DNA of 64,000 nucleotides, from assembly GCA_963807225.1 (NCBI GenBank), contig CAWEAD010000011.1, positions 1 to 64,000 of the forward strand, read 5' to 3'. Below, in pieces: positions 46,616 to 54,401 of this stretch. Made by a program: the position numbers and the translations under genes. The DNA is from JAGVGT01 sp963807225 (lineage in GTDB: Bacteria > Desulfobacterota > Desulfobulbia > Desulfobulbales > JAGXFP01). Position 1 is the stretch's first letter. Each line of letters begins with the position of its first letter. Below the pieces are notes generated by a model. The model had not been told where the DNA came from, did no database searches, and worked only from the letters and a program-made list of their open reading frames with translations.

Positions 46616-47806
46616 TTACAACATGTCCTTATGACAACCAACGCAGAGTTCGCGTTTGCCCCTTTTTCTGGCCAGATATTCATAATCGGAACTATGCGAA
46701 ATATGGCAGGAGCCACAGGTTATCCGTCCATCCGGCAAGGTCGGATACTCCGCGGGAATAGTCATTCCGGGTTTGGGATAGACATTCACCGGATGGGTTA
46801 TGGTGCTCTGGTTGTAATGACAGGTTTTGCACGCCTTCATGGAAATCATCGCCTGACTATTGAGAGTTTTGTGCGATGTATCTTCATCAGCCGACGTGCC
46901 GGTATTTTCAGCGGTCGATATCTGCGGCCGGGCTACTCCATTGCTCCCAACGTAAACTGCGGCCGGCTGCGCCAAGGTCAGTTCGAGCAGATAGTCGGTG
47001 CCAAGACGTTGGAAGCTGCTGCTCACTCCCTCCTCCGTCCCCTTTTGAAGAGGATTGTCGGATTCCTCCGCTGGCGCGATATAAGGGTTGGAAGTAGAAA
47101 ATTTCAGAGGTTCCGAAGTCTCGGATCTGCCAAACAGATCGGTCGAAACGACGGAAAAAAGATAAGTTCTATCTGGCTTCAGATCATGAACGGTAACCTC
47201 ATGCCGCAGACCGAGGCGCTTGTTGGGTTCCGAAATCTTAGAAAGGACTTCATCTCCATAGCGGACCAGGCCGGAGGTAAGAGTATCAGTCCGCCAGCCG
47301 ATTGTCGCCGAGAGAAACACTCCACGTTCGACTTTGAGCACCTGGACATCGAAAATGGCTGGCACCTTACCGGGGTCTGCCACTTCAGAGAGGCTGTTCA
47401 GTAACGGGACGGCGATTTCATGACGAGAAATCTTCCCATCCGGCGCCCAAAGTTCGACAACCAGATTGTCACTAACTTTGTCGCCCGGCAACAGAAAACT
47501 ATGGCTGTGTTCGACCACACCGGTATCCGCCAGCCAGTTGACTTTGCTTCGATCCGGGATATCTACGGCCTTTATTGCCGAAGCCGAGGGTTTTTCGGCG
47601 GCATGGCAGGTACCGCATTGTTCCAATGCAAAAGGAGTATGGAGATACATGCGGGAGGCATCTTCGGTCAGGTCCGCTATATGGCAGGTGTAGCAGTTAT
47701 GAAAATCATACGCATTGGCCGAGAGGGGCAGGAGAATAATTAAACAAGAACCGCAGAATATCGAAAAACGGATTATGGATGACCAAGTAAAAGACCATTT
47801 AAGCAT
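46616..47806 (-). CDS. Five-heme cytochrome c with fibronectin-like domain
   Basis: The 396-residue exported protein has a signal peptide (FCGSCLIILLPLSANA) and two N-terminal heme sites (CYTCH, CGTCH). A middle region of about 250 residues includes a fibronectin type III-like domain (ATIGWRTDTLTSGLVRYGDE to TYLFSVVSTDLFG). Three C-terminal heme sites follow (CKTCH, CGSCH, CVGCH). This split layout is common in cytochromes of metal-reducing deltaproteobacteria. The ATG at 47806 is chosen because GGGGA is six bases upstream. Confidence 0.87.
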   Translation of the reverse strand: MLKWSFTWSSIIRFSIFCGSCLIILLPLSANAYDFHNCYTCHIADLTEDASRMYLHTPFALEQCGTCHAAEKPSASAIKAVDIPDRSKVNWLADTGVVEHSHSFLLPGDKVSDNLVVELWAPDGKISRHEIAVPLLNSLSEVADPGKVPAIFDVQVLKVERGVFLSATIGWRTDTLTSGLVRYGDEVLSKISEPNKRLGLRHEVTVHDLKPDRTYLFSVVSTDLFGRSETSEPLKFSTSNPYIAPAEESDNPLQKGTEEGVSSSFQRLGTDYLLELTLAQPAAVYVGSNGVARPQISTAENTGTSADEDTSHKTLNSQAMISMKACKTCHYNQSTITHPVNVYPKPGMTIPAEYPTLPDGRITCGSCHISHSSDYEYLARKRGKRELCVGCHKDML

Positions 47807-48214
47807 GTCGATCCCCATTAACAGCTTCGCAAATTGGACAATTCCGCTAACCTGTGGTTCTCATCAAGAAAAACAACATTACAGAAATTCAGATACTTAT
47901 CTTTAAAGAGTTGAAAAACAGCTGCAACCTGCTTTTACTTAGACAAGAATCTGATTGTTAGTCTTGCGACAATTAATCCAGATGAGGCTATGAGATCTCG
48001 TTTTTGAGGCTCGACCTATTGTACTTGGCAGTTCCGCCAATCCCCATTCACCTGACTTATTAATACCCGATATTATATATAATCGAATTACGCCTAACGG
48101 ATGTCAACGTAAAATTTATCACAACTACTTTCTTTCGCGGCGCAATCGGCTCAAGGAAGAATTAAATAACCCTGGCCCGGTCCATGCGTAGTTTCAATGG
48201 GAACGATTAATCGC
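47807..48214. other. Intergenic region upstream of the five-heme cytochrome
   Basis: About 400 bases, AT-rich near 48060-48090 (runs of TATATATAAT), between polA and the cytochrome gene. It should hold the cytochrome promoter. I looked for a GEMM (c-di-GMP) riboswitch, which often precedes such cytochromes, and could not identify one. No gene is supported. Confidence 0.3.
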
Positions 48215-50902
48215 TCAAGTCTCGGCCAGATTCTTGCCGGTTGCAAGGTTGACCACCAGCGGCACTTTTAAGATCAGAACCTGTTCCATGGCCGGGCGGA
48301 CCAGTTCAGTAACCGCCTCGACCTCTGCCTTCGGTACCTCAAAGACCAGCTCGTCATGGATCTGCAGCAGCAGTCGGGCCTCACTGCCCGACTCCCGCAG
48401 CCGGCGATCGACCTCCAGGGTGGCCAGTTTGATGATATCGGCGGCGGTGCCCTGGATCGGGGTGTTGACGGCGATCCGTTCCGCCCCCTCGCGCTGGACC
48501 CGATTGGCGCTGCCCAGTTCGGGCAGGTAGCGGCGCCGGTTGAGCATGGTGGTCACATATCCATCGCGCCGGGCCTGGACGACAATTTCCTCCATGAATC
48601 TTTTTACCCCTGGATAATGCTCGAAGTAGCGGTCGATAAAGGTCTGCGCCTCCTTGCGGCTCAGGTTGAGCCGGGAAGAAAGCCCGAAGGCGCTGATTCC
48701 GTAAACGATGCTGAAGTTGATGGTCTTGGCCACCCGACGCATCTGATCGGTGACGAAGTCGGGGCTGACCCGAAAGACCTCGGCCGCGGTCTGCCGATGG
48801 ATATCGCGGCCGGCTTGAAAATCTTCGATCAAGGCCTGATCGTCGGCATAATGGGCCAGGACCCGGAGGTCAATCTGGGAATAGTCCGCCGCCAGAAAGA
48901 GATGGCCGGGAGCGGCCACGAAGGCCCGTCTGATCTTTTGCCCTTCCGGAGTGCGGATCGGGATGTTCTGCAGATTGGGGTTGCTGCTGGAGAGGCGGCC
49001 GGTGGCGGCGACCATCTGATTGAAGGAAGTATGGACCCGGCCGGTCAGCGGATGGATCTGCTCCAGGAGCTTATCGACGTAGGTCGATTTCAGCTTGCCC
49101 AGTTCACGGTAATTGATCACCGCCACCGGCAGGTCGTGATAACGTCCCAGTTCTTCCAACACTTTGGCGTCGGTGGAAAAGCCGGTCTTGGTTTTCCGGC
49201 CCTGGGGCAGCTTGAGCTTATCGAAGAGGATCTCGCCCAACTGCCGGGGGGAGTTGATGTTGAACTCCTGGCCGGCCAGTTTGAAGATCTCATGTTCCAG
49301 CTCGAGGAGTTGCCGGCCGAAATCTTCGGCCAGCTTTTCCAGTTCTCCCCGGTCGACCAGAATACCGGCCAGTTCCATGGAGGCCAATACCGGAATCAGC
49401 GGCGCTTCCAGCCGATTGAAGAGCTCCCGCAGTTTAAGCTCCGCCAGCTTCGGTTCGAAATACTCCCAGAGCAACCAGGCGGCGTGGACATCCTCGCAGG
49501 AGTAATCCCGGGCCGCAAGCGGTTCGACCAGGGCAAAGTTCACCTCGTCGCGCCCCTTGCCCTGCTCGGCCGTCACCTCGGCAAAAGTAGTCAATTTGAA
49601 CTGCAGCAACTCCAAAGCCAGGTCGTCGAGTTTGTGAGAACGACGGTTGGGATCGACCAGGTAGGAGGCCAGCATGGTATCGCACAATGGCCCGGCCAGG
49701 TCAATCCCCTGGGTTTTCAGAACCGAGTAGTCGAACTTCAGATTGTGACCGATCTTGGTCAGCTTGGGATTCTCCAGCAGCGGTCGCAGGATTTGCAGTG
49801 CCTGATCCCGTTCGGGCTGATCGGGAGCCGGACTACCGTCCGGCCGGCGGTGAGCGAGCGGCAAATACCAGGCCGGCCCGGCTTCGACACACAGGGAAAT
49901 GCCGACCAGTTCGGCGACCAGGGGATCCAGGGAAGTGGTTTCGGTATCGACCACCAGATGTTCGGACCGAGCCAGTTCTTTCACCACCTGCCGAAGTTCC
50001 GCGAGAGCGGTGAGCAGACGATAGCCTTTCTTGTCCAGAGGCGCGGTCTCCACCTGGTTTTTGAGCAGACGGGAAAAGCCCAGGAAGGTGAACAATTCCT
50101 GGAGTTTGGCGTTATCGGGGTCCGGCAACCGGTAGTCCCCGGCTTGGTCCGGCACCTCCAGATCCTCCCGCAGGCGGATCAGATCGCGAGACAACAAGGC
50201 CATTTCCTTATTGGTCGCCAGTTTTTCGGCCAGTTTCTTCTGCTCGACCTGATCCAGGCTGGCATACAACTGGTCCAGGGAACCGAAGACGCCGATTAGT
50301 TTGGCCGCGGTCTTGGGGCCGATTCCCGGCACCCCGGGGATATTGTCGGAACTGTCGCCGACCAGGGCGAAGTAATCGAGCAGATGTTCCACCGGGACTC
50401 CATATTTGGCCTTAACTCCGTCCCGGTCAAACTCCTTATTGTTCATCGGATCCCAGAATGTGACCCCCTCACCGACCAGCTGCAGGAGATCCTTGTCACC
50501 GGAGACCAGCACTACCTCATTGCCCTTCTTCTGCAGGCGACGCGCCGCCGAAGCGATCAGGTCATCGGCCTCAAAGCCCTGCCGTTCCAGACAGGTTATA
50601 TTGTAGGCCTCGACTATTTGCCGGACATAAGGTAATTGACAGGCCAGGTCCTCCGGCATCGGCGGTCGTGTCGCCTTGTAATCCTTATAGAGTTCATGAC
50701 GAAAGGTCGGCCCCTTGAGATCGAAAGCCACGGCCAGTTGGCGGGCCTCCTTCTCCCGAATCAAGCGCAGGAGGATATTGGTAAAACCATAGACCGCGTG
50801 GGTTGGTAATCCTGTGCTGTTGGTAAGCGGGGTGATGGCATGATAAGCGCGATAGATATAGGCGCTGCCGTCGACCAGGTAGATCGGTTCTGATTTGCTC
50901 AT
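48215..50902 (-). CDS. polA: DNA polymerase I
   Basis: PolA fills gaps and removes RNA primers during replication and repair. The 895-residue product has the 5'-3' exonuclease domain (YLVDGSAYIYRAYHA, VLVSGDKDLLQL). It also has a 3'-5' exonuclease domain with the catalytic DTETTSLDP, and the family A polymerase domain with motifs A (LFLAADYSQIDLRVLAH), B (RRVAKTINFSIVYGISAFGL) and C (LLLQIHDELVFEVP). I use the ATG at 50902; longer starts add no family sequence. Confidence 0.96.
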   Translation of the reverse strand: MSKSEPIYLVDGSAYIYRAYHAITPLTNSTGLPTHAVYGFTNILLRLIREKEARQLAVAFDLKGPTFRHELYKDYKATRPPMPEDLACQLPYVRQIVEAYNITCLERQGFEADDLIASAARRLQKKGNEVVLVSGDKDLLQLVGEGVTFWDPMNNKEFDRDGVKAKYGVPVEHLLDYFALVGDSSDNIPGVPGIGPKTAAKLIGVFGSLDQLYASLDQVEQKKLAEKLATNKEMALLSRDLIRLREDLEVPDQAGDYRLPDPDNAKLQELFTFLGFSRLLKNQVETAPLDKKGYRLLTALAELRQVVKELARSEHLVVDTETTSLDPLVAELVGISLCVEAGPAWYLPLAHRRPDGSPAPDQPERDQALQILRPLLENPKLTKIGHNLKFDYSVLKTQGIDLAGPLCDTMLASYLVDPNRRSHKLDDLALELLQFKLTTFAEVTAEQGKGRDEVNFALVEPLAARDYSCEDVHAAWLLWEYFEPKLAELKLRELFNRLEAPLIPVLASMELAGILVDRGELEKLAEDFGRQLLELEHEIFKLAGQEFNINSPRQLGEILFDKLKLPQGRKTKTGFSTDAKVLEELGRYHDLPVAVINYRELGKLKSTYVDKLLEQIHPLTGRVHTSFNQMVAATGRLSSSNPNLQNIPIRTPEGQKIRRAFVAAPGHLFLAADYSQIDLRVLAHYADDQALIEDFQAGRDIHRQTAAEVFRVSPDFVTDQMRRVAKTINFSIVYGISAFGLSSRLNLSRKEAQTFIDRYFEHYPGVKRFMEEIVVQARRDGYVTTMLNRRRYLPELGSANRVQREGAERIAVNTPIQGTAADIIKLATLEVDRRLRESGSEARLLLQIHDELVFEVPKAEVEAVTELVRPAMEQVLILKVPLVVNLATGKNLAET

Positions 50903-50998
50903 TGGCATCCGTTGTCTTATGGTGAATAATCGTGAGCTGGGCCGGACCGCCACCCGGCCCGATGCAGATTCAATTTAACACAGATCGCTTTTTACTCC

Positions 50999-51691
50999 AT
51001 GAGATTCCCCACCCCCTTATTGCCGGCCACGCTCATAAGGCGTTACAAAAGATTCCTGGCCGATGTCATCTTAGAGGACGGCAGCGAAATCACCGTCCAC
51101 TGTCCCAATTCGGGTAGTATGCTGGGCTGCAGCGAACCCGGTTCGCCGGTAATGCTCTCCCGGGCAACCAATCCAAAGCGCAAATATGCCCACACCCTGG
51201 AAATGGTGCGGGTGGACGGAAACTGGATCGGGGTCAATACCTCCCTGACCAACTCCCTGGTTCGGGAGGGACTGGAAGCCGGAATCTTCCCGGAAGCGGG
51301 AAAGTTCACGACCATCAAACCGGAAGTCAAGGTAGGTCGAAGTCGCCTGGATTTCAGGCTCTCCGGGCCCGCAACCGATTGCTATCTGGAGATCAAAAAC
51401 TGCTCCCTGGCCGAAAACGGCGTCGCCCTGTTTCCCGATGCCGTGACCGAGCGGGGCACCCGTCACCTGCAGGAACTGCTGACCCTGTACCGGGCCGGAT
51501 ACCGGGCCGGGATTATTTTCTGTGTACAGCGCCGGGATGCGGAGATTTTCAGTCCGGCTTCCGCCATCGATCCACTTTATGCCAGAACCCTCGGCGAAGT
51601 GATCGGCCAGGGGGTCATGGCTCTGGCCTGTCGCGCCATGGTCAACCCGCAAGCCATTCAAATAGACCTACGTCTGCCGGTCAGGCTGTGA
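50999..51691 (+). CDS. sfsA: DNA/RNA nuclease SfsA (sugar fermentation stimulation protein)
   Basis: The 230-residue product matches SfsA along its length: RYKRFLADVILEDGSE, TVHCPNSGSMLGC, SRLDFRLSG, YLEIKNCSLAENGVALFPDA and TERGTRHLQEL. The motifs D, ExK (EIKNC) resemble a PD-(D/E)xK nuclease core. It is divergent from polA. The ribosome site is weak. Confidence 0.93.
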   Translation: MRFPTPLLPATLIRRYKRFLADVILEDGSEITVHCPNSGSMLGCSEPGSPVMLSRATNPKRKYAHTLEMVRVDGNWIGVNTSLTNSLVREGLEAGIFPEAGKFTTIKPEVKVGRSRLDFRLSGPATDCYLEIKNCSLAENGVALFPDAVTERGTRHLQELLTLYRAGYRAGIIFCVQRRDAEIFSPASAIDPLYARTLGEVIGQGVMALACRAMVNPQAIQIDLRLPVRL

Positions 51692-51776
51692 TGCCGATTT
51701 GCAGGTGATTTCTCTCGGTGTTTTATGATAAAATAAAATAATTCGGCTCAGAAAACCGCTAGCAGGGGAGGACAAG

Positions 51777-52112
51777 ATGGAAGGAATACCGAAAGTTTCC
51801 GCCAGTGAGGCCCACAAGAAGGTTCAAGCAGGCCAGGCCCTTCTGGTCTGCGCCTACGAAAGCGACGCCAGATTTGCCAAGTTTCATCTGGAGGGAGCCA
51901 TACCTTTCAGCGAATTCAAGAAGCTCTTTCCCAAACTGAAGATGGATCAGGAGGTTATTTTCTACTGCAACTGAACGGACGAACATTCGTCTGCCGGTCA
52001 GGCAGCAAATTTCATGTCCCAGGGCTACCCATACATGAAGGCCCTCAAGGGCGGAGTGGAAGCCTGGAAGAAAGAAGGATTACCTCTTATCGATCCACCC
52101 CCGGAACAATAA
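51777..52112 (+). CDS. Rhodanese-like protein with in-frame TGA (predicted selenoprotein)
   Basis: The frame runs 111 codons from the ATG at 51777 (ribosome site GGGGAGGAC) to TAA at 52110-52112, interrupted only by TGA at 51972-51974, codon 66. Rhodanese features lie on both sides: VSASEAHKKVQAGQ, AKFHLEGAIPFSEF, VIFYCN before, and MSQGYPYMKALKGGVEAW after. In related rhodaneses the active site reads YCACPNEASS; here it is YCN-U-TDEHSS, so the TGA falls exactly on the catalytic cysteine. A SECIS-like hairpin follows. If read as stop, the protein would lose its active site and C-terminal half. Confidence 0.82.
51972..52010 (+). promoter_or_regulatory. Bacterial SECIS-like element
   Basis: After TGA come 16 bases, then the stem CTGCC (51991-51995), the loop GGTCA (51996-52000) and GGCAG (52001-52005). 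The apical loop starts with GGUC, as in the SelB-binding loop of Escherichia coli fdhF (GGUCU), and its distance from the UGA (about 21 bases) is in the usual range. The hairpin lies in coding sequence, as bacterial SECIS elements do. Confidence 0.72.
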
Positions 52113-52146
52113 AAAAACGAGCAGGCTTATCGCCTGCTCGTTTTTT
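52112..52146. terminator. Bidirectional terminator after the rhodanese gene
   Basis: AAAAAACGAGCAGGC pairs with GCCTGCTCGTTTTTT around the loop TTATC. It has a T-tract in both directions and separates the rhodanese gene from the convergent Two-CW regulator. It starts right at the TAA, which supports the TAA rather than the TGA as the real end of the gene. Confidence 0.9.
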
Positions 52147-52167
52147 CATGCAGCAACTGCCGACAAC

Positions 52168-52554
52168 TCAGCCCAAATCGGCCAGGAAGGATTTGAACAC
52201 CTCGCACTCCTTGCAGATATCCATCTTGGCCTTCCAGCTTATCTGGGCCTTGCACTCACAGATGGTGCCGTTGATGAACCAGCAGAACTTGCCGGCCTGA
52301 AACTCCCAGGCCGGGCAACTTTTCTTCCTCTCCGCCGGGCATTTTTTGATCATCCAGCACTGTCGCCGCCCTTCGTAACTCGGCCGGACATGGGCCAGCA
52401 GAAAATAGAGCTGGCGCTCGACGTGGGTCGGAATATTGCGCCAGCCCTGCTCGTAGCTGTGAACTGCCTTAACCGAAGTGCCCAGCAGCTCGGCAATCTG
52501 CTTCTGAGTCTTGTTCAGCTTCTTCCGAAACTCGATGAATTCTGTGCTCTCCAC
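52168..52554 (-). CDS. HTH regulator with Two-CW cysteine-rich domain
   Basis: The 128-residue protein has an N-terminal helix-turn-helix of the Cro/XRE type (FRKKLNKTQKQIAELLGTSV, then KAVHSYEQGWRNIP). The C-terminal domain carries cysteine/tryptophan pairs: CWMIKKCPAERKKSCPAW, KFCWFINGTICEC, and CKECEVF. This matches the Two-CW domain seen in deltaproteobacteria. The cysteines probably bind a metal or an iron-sulphur cluster, making it a redox or metal sensor (inference). Confidence 0.82.
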   Translation of the reverse strand: MESTEFIEFRKKLNKTQKQIAELLGTSVKAVHSYEQGWRNIPTHVERQLYFLLAHVRPSYEGRRQCWMIKKCPAERKKSCPAWEFQAGKFCWFINGTICECKAQISWKAKMDICKECEVFKSFLADLG

Positions 52555-52710
52555 GGTTTAACTTCCGCTCCAAGTAGATATGTTGAATAGTTGCGGTCGG
52601 AACAACCCGGTCAACTTACCACAAAGTGGCATACCAAATCTAACTGAAAATGGCAATCGCCGGGAATCTGGCTCAGCTGCCGAAAACGGCGGGAACATGA
52701 GCGCCCCGTT

Positions 52711-53134
52711 TCAGACGATATCCTTGCCGGTGGTAGTGGTCATCAGACCGGCCGTGCTTCACTCCTTTCGTGCCGATCAATTCTTCGGCCAGCCGCCGAA
52801 TCTCGCCGGCCGGGCCCTTGATCACCACTACCTCCAGGCAGTGATGGGCGTCCAGATGGACATGCAGGGCCGAAATGATGTTGCGATGGTGCGAGTGCTG
52901 GTGCTCGGTGAGCTTGTCGGCCAGATCACGGGTATGGTGGTTGTACACCAGGGAAACGGTACCCACCATCTCTTCCTGGTCGTCCTTGGCCCACTGCTCG
53001 TCGACCAGGGCGTTGCGGATCAGGTCCCGCACCGCCTCGGAACGGTTGCTGTACCCCTTGCCCTCGATCAACTGATCGAACTTCTCCAAGAGCCGGTCAT
53101 CCATGGAAATTCCGAAACGAACAACTTCCGACAT
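52711..53134 (-). CDS. nikR: Nickel-responsive regulator NikR, one base inserted near the 3' end
   Basis: NikR is a ribbon-helix-helix repressor that binds DNA when loaded with nickel. The N-terminal RHH domain reads RFGISMDDRLLEKFDQLIEG and YSNRSEAVRDLIRNALV. The C-terminal domain has the nickel ligands in TEHQHSHH, ALHVHLDAHHCLEVVVI. An extra A at 52747 shifts the end; removing it gives KHGRLMTTTGKDIV and a stop at 52711-52713, the normal family end. Predicted operators are at 58534-58651. Confidence 0.9.
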
Positions 53135-53238
53135 AATGCCTCCCGTAAATCCTCAAGTTTCAGAAACTAATAACTTCCGGAACTTTTAACTTCAAGGATT
53201 TATCGGCGCCGGCGGGAAGCGGGAAGCCGCAGGAACTC

Positions 53239-53682
53239 CTATTCCAAGGACAAGACCTCGGCGAAGGACAGCAGCCGACCGCCGTGCCGGGCTCGGAATT
53301 TTTCCGCCTCCTCCCGGCCGGCGAAGGCGACGACACTGGTGTTGCTCATCACCGGCGGGGCATCGCTGTCCACCAGGTAAACCGCCAGACCGGTATCGAT
53401 CGGCTCGGTACTCAGGTAATCGGCGACCTGCATCCGCTTGATCCCGTTTTTATGAGTTTTCAGATATTTGGCCGCGCAGGTCAGGCTGCAGAACATGACC
53501 TGGGAACCGTCTTCCAGGGTAAAGATATGCCTGGTGTGCAGGTTCTGGTCGATCCACATGCCGCAGATTCGGCAATCCGGCCGCGGGGCGGCCGCGGTAT
53601 AGTTTGGAAGCGCCGCCAGAATGAGGACCAGGCAGAACAGGCTGAGCAAGCGGCTGATTTGTAGCTTGTTTCTTTCCATCAT
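53239..53682 (-). CDS. NosL-like copper-binding protein (first copy)
   Basis: The 147-residue protein has a signal peptide (SLFCLVLILAALPNYTAAA) and a NosL domain with CRICGMWI, then FTLEDGSQVMFCSLTCAAKYL, AVYLVDSD and AFAGREEAEKFRARHGG. NosL binds Cu(I) and helps load nitrous oxide reductase in denitrifiers. No nos genes are present here; it follows an OprC-like receptor, so a copper-handling role in uptake is likely. It is the last gene of the exbB-to-nosL run. Confidence 0.82.
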   Translation of the reverse strand: MMERNKLQISRLLSLFCLVLILAALPNYTAAAPRPDCRICGMWIDQNLHTRHIFTLEDGSQVMFCSLTCAAKYLKTHKNGIKRMQVADYLSTEPIDTGLAVYLVDSDAPPVMSNTSVVAFAGREEAEKFRARHGGRLLSFAEVLSLE

Positions 53683-53753
53683 TCGGATGACGCCTCCCGG
53701 CAGCCGATTCGGGTCGGATGGCGCCGGGAGGGCGCCACCCGGCGCTGGTCATC

Positions 53754-54230
53754 TTACATTCCCTTCTTCATCATGCCGCCGGACATTTCCATGCCCTTGG
53801 CCATCTTGCCCCTTTCCGTCAGGGCTTCAGCGAAGTTGTAGATTGTCCCGCCAAAACCTTTCTGGAATTTTTCCGCCTCCGCCTTGTTGCCGAAGGCGAT
53901 CCAACTCGGGGCGCAGGCCGGGACGGCGCTGCTCTTGAACAGGAAGGTCATCCCGGCCGGGTCCAGCCATTCGCCGCTGATGAAATCCCGGGCGCGGGCC
54001 GACTTGACGTGATCTTTTGCCATGGCCTGCGCGTATAAACCACAATGAGCACAGCAGTAGGTGACAACCGTGCCGTTCGCAAGGGTGAGCTCATAGACGG
54101 TGTTCTCGTTGCCGGCGATATTCATCCCGCACAGCGGACATTTATCGACCCCCTCCATGGCATAGGCGGCTACCGCCAAAAGCAGCACCACAGCCAGGAT
54201 CGCCAGCGGGAAAATCTTAACTTTTCTCAT
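53754..54230 (-). CDS. NosL-like protein with methionine-rich tail (second copy)
   Basis: The 158-residue protein has a signal peptide (ILAVVLLLAVAAYA), the CPLCGMNI motif, VTYCCAHCGLYAQAM and AFGNKAEAEKFQKGFGG. The C-terminal tail is rich in methionine (KMAKGMEMSGGMMKKGM). Cu(I) binds such methionine stretches, so copper is the best guess for its metal. It sits 72 bases upstream of the other NosL-like gene and downstream of the receptor. Confidence 0.8.
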   Translation of the reverse strand: MRKVKIFPLAILAVVLLLAVAAYAMEGVDKCPLCGMNIAGNENTVYELTLANGTVVTYCCAHCGLYAQAMAKDHVKSARARDFISGEWLDPAGMTFLFKSSAVPACAPSWIAFGNKAEAEKFQKGFGGTIYNFAEALTERGKMAKGMEMSGGMMKKGM

Positions 54231-54401
54231 ATTCTTAACTCCTCTGTTGATTGCTTAACCTTCAACGCCATCCAGCTCCGGTGGCATCACCAAATCTGTT
54301 TCCCACCATTCCACGATGCGAAAACAGTCTGGCCGGAGTCAAACTCTTTTTGTCGCACCCTCGAGAATCCTCCGGCTGAATCGGCCGGCAAAGTTCAGAA
54401 C

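Noticed and set aside
47807..48214. c-di-GMP (GEMM) riboswitch upstream of the five-heme cytochrome
   Set aside because: I could not find the conserved GEMM core in the minus-strand leader.
48356..50299. Open frame of about 647 codons on the plus strand opposite polA
   Set aside because: It is antisense to a fully conserved polA and arises from GC-rich codon bias; its translation has no recognisable domains.
51972..51974. TGA in the rhodanese gene as a simple nonsense mutation or sequencing error
   Set aside because: The TGA sits exactly at the catalytic position, the frame stays conserved after it, and a SECIS-like hairpin follows; selenocysteine explains more.
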